NCBI GenBank assembly: GCA_963664635.1
Contig: OY761542.1
Span: 1-64,000, forward strand
Direction of reading: 5' to 3'
DNA length: 64,000 bases
DNA from: VXNE01 sp963664635
GTDB taxonomy: Bacteria > Pseudomonadota > Gammaproteobacteria > Pseudomonadales > Azotimanducaceae
Shown: in pieces, positions 17,885-26,618 of the stretch
Layout: every line of letters begins with the position of its first letter
Position numbering within the stretch: the stretch's first letter is position 1
Program-made: the position numbers and the translations under genes
The notes under the pieces: generated by a model
The model's database searches: none
The model's input: the letters and a program-made list of their open reading frames with translations, nothing else
What the model was told of the DNA's origin: nothing

Positions 17885-18571
17885 CTACCGGTGAGCGGTC
17901 TCCTCCGCCTCGACAAGACTCGCGGATGCCGTTTCGGCCATCCGGCGTGCGGCGTCGATGACCTCTCTGACCACGGCATCGTCGAAGCCCTCAACGTCGA
18001 GGCCGTGGGCGATGGCGTTCCGGTACGCCCGCAAACTCATCAGCAGCTCGTGCTCGTCCCTCGAGACGATGCCATGGAAGACCGTCTGGTGGAGAACGCC
18101 ATTTCCGGTTACCACACGCTCATCCACCACGCCCTCCGCCGCCAGGGCCTTCCTCGCGCCAGCCTCGACCGCCGACCAGGCGAGCAGGAGAGCAGCTTCG
18201 GGCATGCCCGACGCGAGGGCATTCTCCGCCTGATCGATCCGCCGGAGGAAATCTGCGCCGGCGCACGCAGCCACGCCATCGGGGACGGCCAGCTTTTCCG
18301 GCTCACCCACCAGCACCAGTCCGAAGCTCCAACCGTCCTTGCCGTCGATCATTCGCGCCAGTTCTCCGACCTCGGGCATCGCTCCCAGCGTAGTGCGGGT
18401 CTTCACCTCGACAACCTTGACCTCGTCCCCTTTCCGCGCGACCAGATCTGCGCGGAAGCCCGGCAGGAAGTCGAGCGGTGTCTCGAGGGACACGTCGTAT
18501 CCCTTGCTCCGGTACTCCTCCGCTTTCTTGCGTAGCAGGAGGTACTCGGGGCCAGTTGTGCCACCTACCAC
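17885..18571 (-). CDS. PD-(D/E)XK (AHJR-like) nuclease-domain protein with HEPN-like C-terminus
   Basis: 228 residues. Residues 10-65 look like an AHJR-type restriction-endonuclease fold: EYRSKGYDVSLETP, then ADLVARKGDEVKVVEVKTRTTLG, giving D...ExK. Residues 120-215 are helical (PEAALLLAWSAVEAGARKAL) and contain RAYRNAIAHGL, a match to the R-x4-H motif of HEPN RNases. A nuclease fused to a HEPN-like module suggests a toxin or defence role, which is inferred. The GTG start overlaps the previous gene's stop by 7 bases, indicating translational coupling with the membrane protein upstream. Confidence 0.65.
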   Translation of the reverse strand: MVGGTTGPEYLLLRKKAEEYRSKGYDVSLETPLDFLPGFRADLVARKGDEVKVVEVKTRTTLGAMPEVGELARMIDGKDGWSFGLVLVGEPEKLAVPDGVAACAGADFLRRIDQAENALASGMPEAALLLAWSAVEAGARKALAAEGVVDERVVTGNGVLHQTVFHGIVSRDEHELLMSLRAYRNAIAHGLDVEGFDDAVVREVIDAARRMAETASASLVEAEETAHR

Positions 18572-19053
18572 GGGGCCACCTCCATCGTCGGGGTGTCGGT
18601 CACGAGGACATGCAGAAACTCGTCTCGACGATCAAAACGTTCCCAACAAGAGCGGCGAGGGGCCGCGGCGAGAAACCGGTCCCTCTGCTCGGCGGTTGGC
18701 TCGAACGTCTCATTGACGTACTCGGTGCACAGCCGGGAGATCTCATGGGGACGCCGGTCTTCGAGCCGCGACAGCAGGCGCTGGGCAAGTTCGCCTGCGA
18801 GCTGGCGAGCGCCGATGCCCTCGGAAACACGTTTCCCCAACTCCGTCAATCGTATCGGGCTGACGTTGCTGGCGACTTTGGAAGGGAGGCGATCGAGAAT
18901 CTCCTTGATGTCCTTCCTGACTTCCGCCATGAACTCCTTGAAGGACTTCCGGTCCGAATTCACCTCGCCGACCCAGCGGCCCACGACGAAGACGAGGCCA
19001 ATGAGCGCGGCCAGCGCAAGATAGGCGCGAGGATCGCTGAACAGCTCTTGCAT
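18565..19053 (-). CDS. Single-span membrane protein, partner of the nuclease/HEPN gene
   Basis: 162 residues from the ATG chosen at 19053 (MQELFSDPRAYLALAALIGLVFVVGRWVGEV), which places a membrane helix at residues 9-27. The cytoplasmic part is charged and helical (FKEFMAEVRKDIKEILDRLPSKV), followed by IRLTELGKRVSEGIGARQLAGELAQRLL. The family is not recognised. Its end overlaps the start of the next gene, so the pair forms a two-gene unit. Confidence 0.7.
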   Translation of the reverse strand: MQELFSDPRAYLALAALIGLVFVVGRWVGEVNSDRKSFKEFMAEVRKDIKEILDRLPSKVASNVSPIRLTELGKRVSEGIGARQLAGELAQRLLSRLEDRRPHEISRLCTEYVNETFEPTAEQRDRFLAAAPRRSCWERFDRRDEFLHVLVTDTPTMEVAPW

Positions 19054-19220
19054 CCGGGTCCCCCCGTGGCATGGCAGGTCGTTCCTTGCCGCGCAGTATC
19101 CGATGGCAGCGGAGCGACGGTCAACGGAGCCTGGGCTGCATTTTGCGTGCGCCTCGGCGCACGCTACGGCATCCGTGGCACACTCGGCGGCACCAGAGCA
19201 CTTGCGGAGCACGAACCCCG

Positions 19221-20024
19221 ATGACAGCCGTGGAATTCGAGGTCCGGGACCACGTCGCGATCGTCACGATCAATCGACCCGAGGCAAGGAACGCCTTCAA
19301 CCCGGAGGTCGTGGTCCGCCTCTACGACGCGTTCTCCGAGGTCGAGAGCAACGGCGATATTCGCGTCGCGGTGATCACCGGGGCCGGCGAGAAGGCGTTC
19401 TGCGCGGGGGCGGACCTCGGGCAGCTCATTCCCCTGATGACCGGGGCCCGTCAGCCCGAGAACGAGTGGGACAGGCGTTACGTCTCCGACACCTCCAAAC
19501 AGGGCTCCTACCTGATGAACAAGGATCCCGGCAAACCCGTGATAGCCGCGATCAACGGACATGCCATCGCCGGGGGCATGGAGCTGGTCCAGGGCACGGA
19601 CATCCGGGTCTCGGTGCCGAACGCGAAGTTGGGGGTGCAGGAAGTGAAGTGGGCGCTGTTCCCCGCCGGCGGCTCCACGGTCAAGCTGCCCCGCCAGATA
19701 CCCCAGGCCAAGGCCATGGAGCTGCTCCTGACCGGCGACCTCGTCACGGCCGCGCAGGCGCTCTCGCTCGGGTTCCTGAACTACGTCGTCGAACCCGCGC
19801 AGCTCATGCCCAAGGCGATGGAGATCGCGGGGAAAATCGCCGCCAATGGGCCCGTCGCGGTGCAGGCCATCCGCAAGTCGGCGCGGGCGGTCTGGGGCCA
19901 CCCGGAAGTCGAAGCCCTGCGGATGGAAGCCGCCTTCTCCGGACCCGTCTTCCAGACGGAAGACGCCGTCGAGGGGCCCAAGGCGTTCATGGAGAAGCGG
20001 GCGCCCGTCTACAAGGGGCGGTAG
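19221..20024 (+). CDS. Enoyl-CoA hydratase/isomerase (crotonase) family protein
   Basis: 267 residues. It has the crotonase pattern VAIVTINRPEARNAFN, the first oxyanion-hole segment AFCAGADL, then NGHAIAGGMELVQGTDIRV and LGVQEVKWALFPAGGSTVKLPR. In the second oxyanion segment GG is followed by ME rather than the common CE. The position of the general bases in canonical hydratases is only partly matched (FPAGGS). It could therefore be a hydratase, isomerase or another CoA enzyme. Start ATG 19221. It lies divergent from the membrane/HEPN pair. Confidence 0.85.
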   Translation: MTAVEFEVRDHVAIVTINRPEARNAFNPEVVVRLYDAFSEVESNGDIRVAVITGAGEKAFCAGADLGQLIPLMTGARQPENEWDRRYVSDTSKQGSYLMNKDPGKPVIAAINGHAIAGGMELVQGTDIRVSVPNAKLGVQEVKWALFPAGGSTVKLPRQIPQAKAMELLLTGDLVTAAQALSLGFLNYVVEPAQLMPKAMEIAGKIAANGPVAVQAIRKSARAVWGHPEVEALRMEAAFSGPVFQTEDAVEGPKAFMEKRAPVYKGR

Positions 20025-20081
20025 GAGGCGGGGAGCCGACGCGGCTCGAGCCCTTTCGCCCACACTACGCTAATATGAGGT

Positions 20082-20459
20082 ATGAAAACCTCTATTAAAG
20101 GTGATTGGATGGGGCGTATCGAGATTTCGGAGGAGCCGTTGCGCCACCTCTTCGGAAGCGTCTCGGCCTACCACACGCTCATGTACCTCGCGGCATGCGG
20201 ACGGGGGTACGCCGCCGAGATCGCCCGCGCGCACGAGCAGGCGCTGGCGCCCGTGCAGCGCCAGTTGCGCAAGTTCGAGAGCGTCGGCCTGCTGGTCAGC
20301 AGGATGGAGGGACATACGCGGTTCTACTACTGGGGCCGGGGACCCATAGTCGCCGCACTCGAGAAGTTCCTGCTCGAGATGGTCGACATGTTGCCCGAGG
20401 CAACGTACGCCCGGCGCTACGTGACACGGCGACGGCCACGCCGGCAAGGGAAGCCCTGA
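20082..20459 (+). CDS. Winged-helix DNA-binding protein, ArsR-like
   Basis: 125 residues. The central part (HTLMYLAACGRGYAAEIARAHEQALAPVQRQLRKFESVGLLVSR) fits a winged helix, with a wing at GHTRFYYWGRG and a basic C-terminus (YVTRRRPRRQGKP). It is 3 bases before a nucleotidyltransferase gene. This arrangement resembles antitoxin/regulator plus nucleotidyltransferase modules of the AbiEi/AbiEii kind, though sequence similarity to AbiEi is not evident. Confidence 0.7.
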   Translation: MKTSIKGDWMGRIEISEEPLRHLFGSVSAYHTLMYLAACGRGYAAEIARAHEQALAPVQRQLRKFESVGLLVSRMEGHTRFYYWGRGPIVAALEKFLLEMVDMLPEATYARRYVTRRRPRRQGKP

Positions 20460-20462
20460 GTC

Positions 20463-21059
20463 ATGCGGGAGGTGCGCAGCGACATGTCTTTGACCGAGTT
20501 CGCGGCGCTCGTGCACACGGAACTCCATGACGCCGGGGTAACGGCGGTGCTCAGCGGCGGCGCAGCCGTGGACATCTACTCGGGCGGCGGACACCAGTCG
20601 GACGATCTCGATTTCGTGACGGGACACTTGATCGCCGAGATTGAGGCGGTCCTGGTCCGGCTGGGGTTCGTTCGCGAACGCGACCCTCGGCAGGGCGTGT
20701 TCACGCACCCCCGTGCGCGGTGGTACCTGGAGTTTCCCGCGGCTCCCCTCGCGTTCGGCAACCGGACGGTAGCCCTGTCGGAGTGCGGGGAGATCCACAC
20801 CAGCGAGGGGCTTCTGCGCATTATCACCCCGACGCATTGCGTGATGGACCGCCTGGCCGCCTGCGGGCATTGGGACGATACCGCGGCGCTGGCGCAGGCT
20901 CTGAGCGTGGCGCACGCGCGCCGGGACGACATTGATTGGGACGCCCTGCATGCATTCGTCGAGGAGGAAGGCATGGTCGGACACCGGTTGGTGTCCAAGT
21001 TCTTCAGGGACGCTCCGAAGCCCTCATCGACCGGGGACACCCCTGCGTCGCCCGCCTGA
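20463..21059 (+). CDS. Nucleotidyltransferase-fold protein (DUF6036/AbiEii-like)
   Basis: 198 residues. The core motif AVLSGGAAVDIYSGGGHQSDDLDFV has the GG(S/A) and DxD pattern of pol-beta-type nucleotidyltransferases. A helical C-terminal part contains CVMDRLAACGHWDDTAALAQAL. It follows the winged-helix gene closely and is probably co-transcribed. It may be a toxin that modifies tRNA or a small-molecule modifier; this is inferred from the fold and context. ATG 20463 or ATG 20484 may be the start. Confidence 0.75.
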   Translation: MREVRSDMSLTEFAALVHTELHDAGVTAVLSGGAAVDIYSGGGHQSDDLDFVTGHLIAEIEAVLVRLGFVRERDPRQGVFTHPRARWYLEFPAAPLAFGNRTVALSECGEIHTSEGLLRIITPTHCVMDRLAACGHWDDTAALAQALSVAHARRDDIDWDALHAFVEEEGMVGHRLVSKFFRDAPKPSSTGDTPASPA

Positions 21060-21063
21060 CACG

Positions 21064-21927
21064 TCAGCCGATGCGGCTCAGGATGCCGTCGAGTTCGCCG
21101 AGGCTCGCGTAGGAGATGACGAGCTTTCCCCCGCCTTTCGCGGTGTGGTTGATCGACACCCCCGCGCCTAGCTTCTCCGAAAGCCGGATCTCGAGTCTGC
21201 GGATGTCGGGGTCGACGGTTGCGGTCCCGCGTTCGGGCTTGCTGGCGGCGCGCCGCACGAGGGCTTCCGTCTGGCGGACGGAGAGCTGGCCCTTGACCAC
21301 GACGCGTGCCATGGGTTCCCGGTCTTCGGCGGGGAGTGCCAGGAGCGCCCGGGCGTGACCCATCTCGAGGTCGCCTTGCGCCAGCATGTCGCACACCGCG
21401 CCGGGCAGGTTCAACAGCCGCAGCAGGTTGGCCACGGCGGGGCGGGACTTGCCGACGGCCTGGGCGACCTGCTCCTGGGTCAGATCGAACTCCTGGCGCA
21501 GCCGCTCGAGCCCGCGGGCTTCCTCGATCGGGTTCAGGTCCTCGCGCTGCACGTTCTCGATCAGCGCCATGGCCAGTGCCTGGCGGTCGTCCACGTCGCG
21601 GATCACCACCGGAACGCTCTGGAGGCCCGCCCTTTGCGCGGCTCGCCAGCGCCGCTCGCCGGCGATCAACTCGAAACCGCCCGCCGCGCGGGGTCGCACG
21701 ACGACCGGTTGCAGGAGTCCCTGGGAACGGATCGAAGCGGCGAGTTCCTCGAGACCCTCGTCGTCCACCCGGCGCCGCGGCTGGAACGGACTGCGATAGA
21801 TCTCGTCGAGCGCGACCGACGCGGGGTCGTCCGCTTGCGGCGCCGCCGGGAGCTCGGTCGCCGGAGCTTCGCCGAGGAGCGCTTCGAGTCCTCGTCCGAG
21901 ACCGCGCCTGCGCCCGGTTTCGTTCAC
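21064..21927 (-). CDS. parB: Chromosome partitioning protein ParB
   Basis: 287 residues. The N-terminal ParB/CTPase domain is clear (SPFQPRRRVDDEGLEELAASIRSQGLLQPVVVRP, GERRWRAAQRAGL). It is followed by an HTH (LTQEQVAQAVGKSRPAVANLLRLLNLP), which reads parS, and a C-terminal dimerisation domain. Two parS palindromes occur at 32747 and 33365. It is 7 bases after parA. Confidence 0.97.
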   Translation of the reverse strand: MNETGRRRGLGRGLEALLGEAPATELPAAPQADDPASVALDEIYRSPFQPRRRVDDEGLEELAASIRSQGLLQPVVVRPRAAGGFELIAGERRWRAAQRAGLQSVPVVIRDVDDRQALAMALIENVQREDLNPIEEARGLERLRQEFDLTQEQVAQAVGKSRPAVANLLRLLNLPGAVCDMLAQGDLEMGHARALLALPAEDREPMARVVVKGQLSVRQTEALVRRAASKPERGTATVDPDIRRLEIRLSEKLGAGVSINHTAKGGGKLVISYASLGELDGILSRIG

Positions 21928-21934
21928 CGGCGGT

Positions 21935-22696
21935 TCACGCGCCGCGCTCGATCAACTCGCGCGCGAGGGCCATGTAGCCGGTGGCGCCGGCGCAGTGCCG
22001 GTCGTAGAGGATGGCGGGGAGGCCGTGGCTCGGCGCCTCTGCGAGCCGGACGTTGCGGGGAATGACGGTGCGGAATACCCGATCGCCGAAATGCTTCATC
22101 AACTGCCGCGAAACGTCGCGGGTGAGGCTGGTGCGCGGATCATACATCGTTCGTACGATGCCCTCTATGGAGAGCCCCGGGTTGCCCCGTGCGCGCACCC
22201 CCGCGACGGTGTCCAGCAGCGCGGTCAGGCCCTCAAGCGCGTAGTACTCGCACTGCAGCGGAATCAGCACCCCGTCGGCCGCCATCAGCGCGTTCAGCGT
22301 CAGCACGCTCAAGGACGGCGGGCAGTCCATGACGACGTAGTCGAAGCGCTGCGCCTCCCCGTCCAGGCGGGTGCGCAGCCGCGCGTTGCGGTCCGTGCTG
22401 CCGAGCAGTTCGATTTCCGCCGCGGTGAGGTCCGAGTTCGAGGGCGCCAGTTCCATGCCCGAGGCGCCCGTCACCGAGACCTCGACCAGCGGCGCGTCCC
22501 CCACGAGCCAGTCGTAGGTGCTGAGCGGCAGGCCGTGCTTGTCCACGCCGCAGCCCATCGTCGCGTTGCCCTGGGGGTCGAGATCGATGAGCAGCGTGCT
22601 CGCGCCCTGCAGCGTGAGGGAGGCGGCCAGGTTGACGCTGGTCGTCGTCTTGCCGACGCCGCCCTTCTGGTTGGCTATCGCCACGCGCCGCGTCAT
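21935..22696 (-). CDS. parA: Chromosome partitioning ATPase ParA (Soj)
   Basis: 253 residues. The deviant Walker A is KGGVGKTTTSVN near the N-terminus, then DLDPQGNATMG, and DCPPSLSVLTLNAL as Walker B. It is a DNA-bound ATPase that moves ParB-parS complexes. Its ATG overlaps the rsmG stop (ATGA), and parB follows at once. Confidence 0.97.
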   Translation of the reverse strand: MTRRVAIANQKGGVGKTTTSVNLAASLTLQGASTLLIDLDPQGNATMGCGVDKHGLPLSTYDWLVGDAPLVEVSVTGASGMELAPSNSDLTAAEIELLGSTDRNARLRTRLDGEAQRFDYVVMDCPPSLSVLTLNALMAADGVLIPLQCEYYALEGLTALLDTVAGVRARGNPGLSIEGIVRTMYDPRTSLTRDVSRQLMKHFGDRVFRTVIPRNVRLAEAPSHGLPAILYDRHCAGATGYMALARELIERGA

Positions 22697-23274
22697 GACG
22701 GCGGCTCTCCCGGCGTGACCACGGTAACGTAGCGCTCGCCCGGCAGGCCGGGCAACGCGACCGCCTCGCTCGAGAGCACGCGGCCACCCGGGAGCGCCCC
22801 GTCGGCAAGCGCGGCGCCCGTCTGCAGGAGCGCGACGCCGTCAGGTCCGAGAAGGCGCCGCACCGCCGCCCAGGCCACCGGCGGCTTCGCGAATGCCCGC
22901 GCGGTGACCGTGTCGAAGGGGCTGGCGGGCTGGAAGGTGCCGACGTCCTGCTCGACGACCGTGGCGTTCCCGAGGTCGAGTTCGATCAGCGTCTGGCGCA
23001 GGAAACGGGCCTTCGTTGCGCTGCGCTCGATGAGGGTCACGGACCAGTCGCTGCCCGCGATCGCCAGCGGGATCCCGGGAAAGCCGGCGCCCGAGCCCAC
23101 GTCCGCGATCCGCGTCCCGCGCACGCTCGGCGCCAGGGACAGGCTGTCCTGGACGTGTTTCGCCTCGAGGTGCCGGATGTCGTGGCGGCTGACGAGGTTG
23201 TAGACCCGGTTCCACCGGCGCAACAGGTCGCCGAACGCGTCGAGGCGTGCCCGGACGTCGGCGTCGACGGTCAC
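22693..23274 (-). CDS. rsmG: 16S rRNA (guanine527-N7)-methyltransferase RsmG
   Basis: 193 residues from a GTG that overlaps the mnmG stop (GTGA). It has the SAM-binding motif I (IADVGSGAGFPGIPLAI), plus NLVSRHDIRHLEAKHVQDSLSL and TVTARAFA, typical of GidB/RsmG. It methylates G527 in the 530 loop of 16S rRNA. The start is set by the overlap; the longer open frame upstream is antisense-like and not real. Confidence 0.95.
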   Translation of the reverse strand: MTVDADVRARLDAFGDLLRRWNRVYNLVSRHDIRHLEAKHVQDSLSLAPSVRGTRIADVGSGAGFPGIPLAIAGSDWSVTLIERSATKARFLRQTLIELDLGNATVVEQDVGTFQPASPFDTVTARAFAKPPVAWAAVRRLLGPDGVALLQTGAALADGALPGGRVLSSEAVALPGLPGERYVTVVTPGEPPS

Positions 23275-25178
23275 GCGGATCGTTCCAGTACCTCCGTCCC
23301 GGCGCCTTGCGCGTGGCGCGCGGCGACGATCCTGAGCAGCGAGAGCGCCGCCGGCGTGACGCCCGGAATGCGCGCCGCGCGCTCCAGGGTGGCCGGGCGC
23401 GCCGCGGCGAGCTTGCCCTTGAGTTCGTTCGAGAGGCCGGAGATCCGCCCGTAGTCGAGGTCCGCCGGCAACGCGACCGCTGCCCGCGCCCGCGCCTTCG
23501 CGATCTCGTCGTCCTGGCGCCTGATGTAGCCGTCGTACTTCGCCTGGATCTCCACCTGCTCCACGGCTTCCCGCGGGAACGCGTCCAGACCCGGGACCAC
23601 GGCGGCGATGTCCCCGGCGCGTACCCGCGGGCGTTTCAGGAACTCCAGCATGCTGGAGTCCTTCGACACCGACTCGCCGCAACGCGACGCCAGCGCGTCC
23701 GCCGTGTCGGTGCCCGGCGCGACGCGCGCGCTCTCGAGCAGCTTCGTCGCGGCCTGAATCGCCTCGCGCTTCGCTTCGAAGGCCCACCACCGCGCGTCGT
23801 CGACGAGACCCATCTCCCGCCCGATCGCGGTCAGCCGGAGATCCGCGTTGTCCTGGCGCAGCCGCAGGCGATACTCCGCGCGGCTCGTGAACATGCGGTA
23901 GGGCTCGTTCGTGCCGAGGTTGACGAGGTCGTCGACCAGCACGCCGATGTAGGCCTCGTGCCGGCCCGGCACCCAGGGCTCCTGGCCGGCGACGCGGCGG
24001 GCGGCGTTGATGCCGGCCAGCAGGCCCTGCGCCGCGGCTTCCTCGTAGCCGGTGGTGCCGTTGATCTGCCCGGCGAAGAAGAGGCGCGAGACGGTTCGGG
24101 TCTCGAGCGAATGGTGCAGGCCGCGCGGGTCGAAGAAATCGTACTCGATGGCGTAGCCGGGCCGCGTGATGCGGGCGCGCTCGAAGCCCTCGATGCTGCG
24201 CACCAGCGCGAGCTGCACGTCGAACGGCAGGCTGGTGCTGATGCCGTTCGGGTAGAGCTCGTGGGTGTCGAGGCCTTCGGGCTCGACGAAGATGCGGTGC
24301 TCGGTGCGGTCCGCGAAGCGCACCACCTTGTCCTCGATGGACGGGCAGTAGCGCGGGCCGACGCCCTCGATCACGCCGGTGTACATCGGCGAGCGGTCGA
24401 GGCCGGCCCGGATGATCCGGTGCGTGTCCTCGTTGGTCGCGGCGACGTGGCACGGCACCTGGCGCGGATGGTCGTCCGGGCCCGAGAGGTACGACATCAG
24501 CGGGCGCGGCGTGTCGCCGTGCTGCACTTCGAGCCGGTCGAAGTCCACCGTGTCGCCGGCGAGGCGCGGCGGCGTGCCGGTCTTCAGGCGATCGACCGTG
24601 AACGGCATCGCGCGCAGGCGTTCCGCGAGGACGTTGGACGGGGCGTCTCCGGCACGGCCGCCCGGTTTGTTCTCGAGGCCCACGTGGATGAGACCGCCCA
24701 GGAACGTGCCGGTGGTCAGGACCACGCTGCGGGCCGGGAAGAACAGGCCCATGTCGGTGTGGACGCCGACGGCCCGGCCGTCCTCGATCTCGATGTCGAC
24801 GACCGACTGCTGGAAGATCGACAGGTTCGGCGCGCGCTCGAGCATGCCGCGGATGGCCCCGCGGTAGAGCACGCGATCAGCCTGGGCCCGCGTCGCGCGC
24901 ACGGCCGGTCCCTTGCTCGCGTTCAGGGTGCGGAAGTGGATGCCGGCGGCGTCCGCGGCGCGCCCCATCGCGCCGCCGAGGGCGTCGATCTCCTTGACCA
25001 GGTGGCTCTTGCCGATGCCGCCGATGGCGGGGTTGCAGGACATCTGGCCGAGGGTCTCGATGTTCTGCGTGAGGAGCAGGGTCGCGGCGCCCATGCGCGC
25101 GGCCGCGAGGGCCGCCTCGGTGCCCGCGTGCCCGCCGCCGATCACGATGACGTCGTGGATGTCTTCGGAGCGCGTCAT
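23271..25178 (-). CDS. mnmG: tRNA uridine 5-carboxymethylaminomethyl modification enzyme MnmG (GidA)
   Basis: 635 residues from the ATG at 25178. The FAD dinucleotide fold is DVIVIGGGHAGTEAALAAARMG. Conserved MnmG segments include SCNPAIGGIGKSHLVKEIDALGG, GTPPRL, YCPSIEDK and GQINGTTGYEEAAAQGL. With MnmE it modifies U34 of tRNAs ending split codon boxes. It is in an operon with rsmG, parA and parB. Confidence 0.97.
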   Translation of the reverse strand: MTRSEDIHDVIVIGGGHAGTEAALAAARMGAATLLLTQNIETLGQMSCNPAIGGIGKSHLVKEIDALGGAMGRAADAAGIHFRTLNASKGPAVRATRAQADRVLYRGAIRGMLERAPNLSIFQQSVVDIEIEDGRAVGVHTDMGLFFPARSVVLTTGTFLGGLIHVGLENKPGGRAGDAPSNVLAERLRAMPFTVDRLKTGTPPRLAGDTVDFDRLEVQHGDTPRPLMSYLSGPDDHPRQVPCHVAATNEDTHRIIRAGLDRSPMYTGVIEGVGPRYCPSIEDKVVRFADRTEHRIFVEPEGLDTHELYPNGISTSLPFDVQLALVRSIEGFERARITRPGYAIEYDFFDPRGLHHSLETRTVSRLFFAGQINGTTGYEEAAAQGLLAGINAARRVAGQEPWVPGRHEAYIGVLVDDLVNLGTNEPYRMFTSRAEYRLRLRQDNADLRLTAIGREMGLVDDARWWAFEAKREAIQAATKLLESARVAPGTDTADALASRCGESVSKDSSMLEFLKRPRVRAGDIAAVVPGLDAFPREAVEQVEIQAKYDGYIRRQDDEIAKARARAAVALPADLDYGRISGLSNELKGKLAAARPATLERAARIPGVTPAALSLLRIVAARHAQGAGTEVLERSA

Positions 25179-25228
25179 TGGTCTGTGGCCCTTGGGGCCC
25201 TGGGGGCCTCCTGTCCGGGGTGCGTAGC

Positions 25229-26545
25229 TTATTTGCCGATGCAGAAGCTGGCAAAGATTTCGCCGAGGAGATCGTCGGTCGAGGTCTCGCCGACGATCGC
25301 GCCGAGGTGACCGTGGGCGACGCGCAGCTCTTCGGCGAGCAGCTCGCCCTCGCCTTGTTCGAGACGCCCGGCCGCCGCCCCGAGCGCCACTTCGGCTGCA
25401 TCGAGGGCCTCGAGGTGGCGCCGCCGGGCGGTGAACGCGCCCTCGCCGCCGTGGTAGCCGGCCAGCCGCTTGAGTTCGCCGACGAGATCGTCGAAGCCGT
25501 CGCCCGTCAAGGCGCACACGCGCACGACGCCGGCTTCGGCGCGGCCCGCCGCCCGGCCGCTCAGGTCGGTCTTGTTCCGCGCCACGAGGGTCGCCGCCGG
25601 TCGTTGCGCTGGGGCCGGGCAGCCGTCTTCCACCACTTCCACGACGATATCCGCTTCCGCCATCGCCCGCCTGGTACGGTCGACACCCTCGGCTTCGACG
25701 GGGTCGTCGGTGTTGCGCAGTCCCGCCGTGTCCACCACGCGCACCGGCAGGCCGTCGAGGTCGAAGTCCGCGGTCAGCGTGTCGCGCGTGGTGCCGGGAA
25801 TCGCCGTCACGATGGCGCGCTCTTCTCCCGATAGCCTATTGAAAATGCTGGACTTTCCGACATTCGGGGCACCGACGAAGACGATGCTCGCGCCGTCGTT
25901 CAGCAGCGCGCCCTGGGTCGCCTGGGAGCGTAGCGTCGCGAGACTCTCGCGGATGGCCCCCAGCCGATGGGCCACGACCGACTCCGATAGGAAGTCGATG
26001 TCCTCGTCCGCGAAGTCGATGGAGGCCTCGCAGAAGACCCGCAACGCCAGCACCTCCCTGTCGATGCCATGGACGCGCTCCGAGAACGCCCCGCTCAGGG
26101 ACCGCACCGCGCCGAGGGCCGCCCCCCGGGTGGCGCTGTTGACGAGGTCGAGGATCGCCTCGGCCTGCACGAGATCGATGCGGCCGTTCACGAAGGCCCG
26201 CTCGGAGAATTCGCCCGGGTTCGCGCGTCGCGCGCCGAGTTCGAGTACGCGCGAGAGTACGAGCTCCAGGACCATCGGACCGCCGTGGCCCTGCAGCTCG
26301 AGAACGTCCTCTCCGGTGAACGAATTCGGCCCCTCGAAACGGATCGCGATGCCCTGGTCCAGGATCTCACCGTCGGCACCGCGAAAGTCGGCGAACTCCG
26401 CCCGTCTTGGCGTCAGCTTGCCGCCCACGATGCCGTGGGCGATCTCGCACGCCGCCGGGCCCGACACGCGCACGATGCCCACGCCCCCGCGCCCCGGCGC
26501 CGTCGCGACGGCCGCGATGGTGTCCGCGCTGCACGTCCGCTTCAT
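25229..26545 (-). CDS. mnmE: tRNA modification GTPase MnmE (TrmE)
   Basis: 438 residues from ATG 26545, chosen because GAGGAAA precedes it and MKRTCSADTIAAVATAPGRGGVGIVRVSG is the normal N-terminus. The G domain has GAPNVGKSSIFN (G1), GTTRDT (G2), DTAGLR (G3) and RNKTD (G4). The C-terminal FCIGK carries the conserved Cys. It partners MnmG. Confidence 0.97.
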   Translation of the reverse strand: MKRTCSADTIAAVATAPGRGGVGIVRVSGPAACEIAHGIVGGKLTPRRAEFADFRGADGEILDQGIAIRFEGPNSFTGEDVLELQGHGGPMVLELVLSRVLELGARRANPGEFSERAFVNGRIDLVQAEAILDLVNSATRGAALGAVRSLSGAFSERVHGIDREVLALRVFCEASIDFADEDIDFLSESVVAHRLGAIRESLATLRSQATQGALLNDGASIVFVGAPNVGKSSIFNRLSGEERAIVTAIPGTTRDTLTADFDLDGLPVRVVDTAGLRNTDDPVEAEGVDRTRRAMAEADIVVEVVEDGCPAPAQRPAATLVARNKTDLSGRAAGRAEAGVVRVCALTGDGFDDLVGELKRLAGYHGGEGAFTARRRHLEALDAAEVALGAAAGRLEQGEGELLAEELRVAHGHLGAIVGETSTDDLLGEIFASFCIGK

Positions 26546-26618
26546 TTTCCTCGGAGGGGTCCTCGGGGAGGTCGTCGGCAAGTGTCCCGGCACATCGCGC
26601 GCCTCGCGCCGGCAGGCG

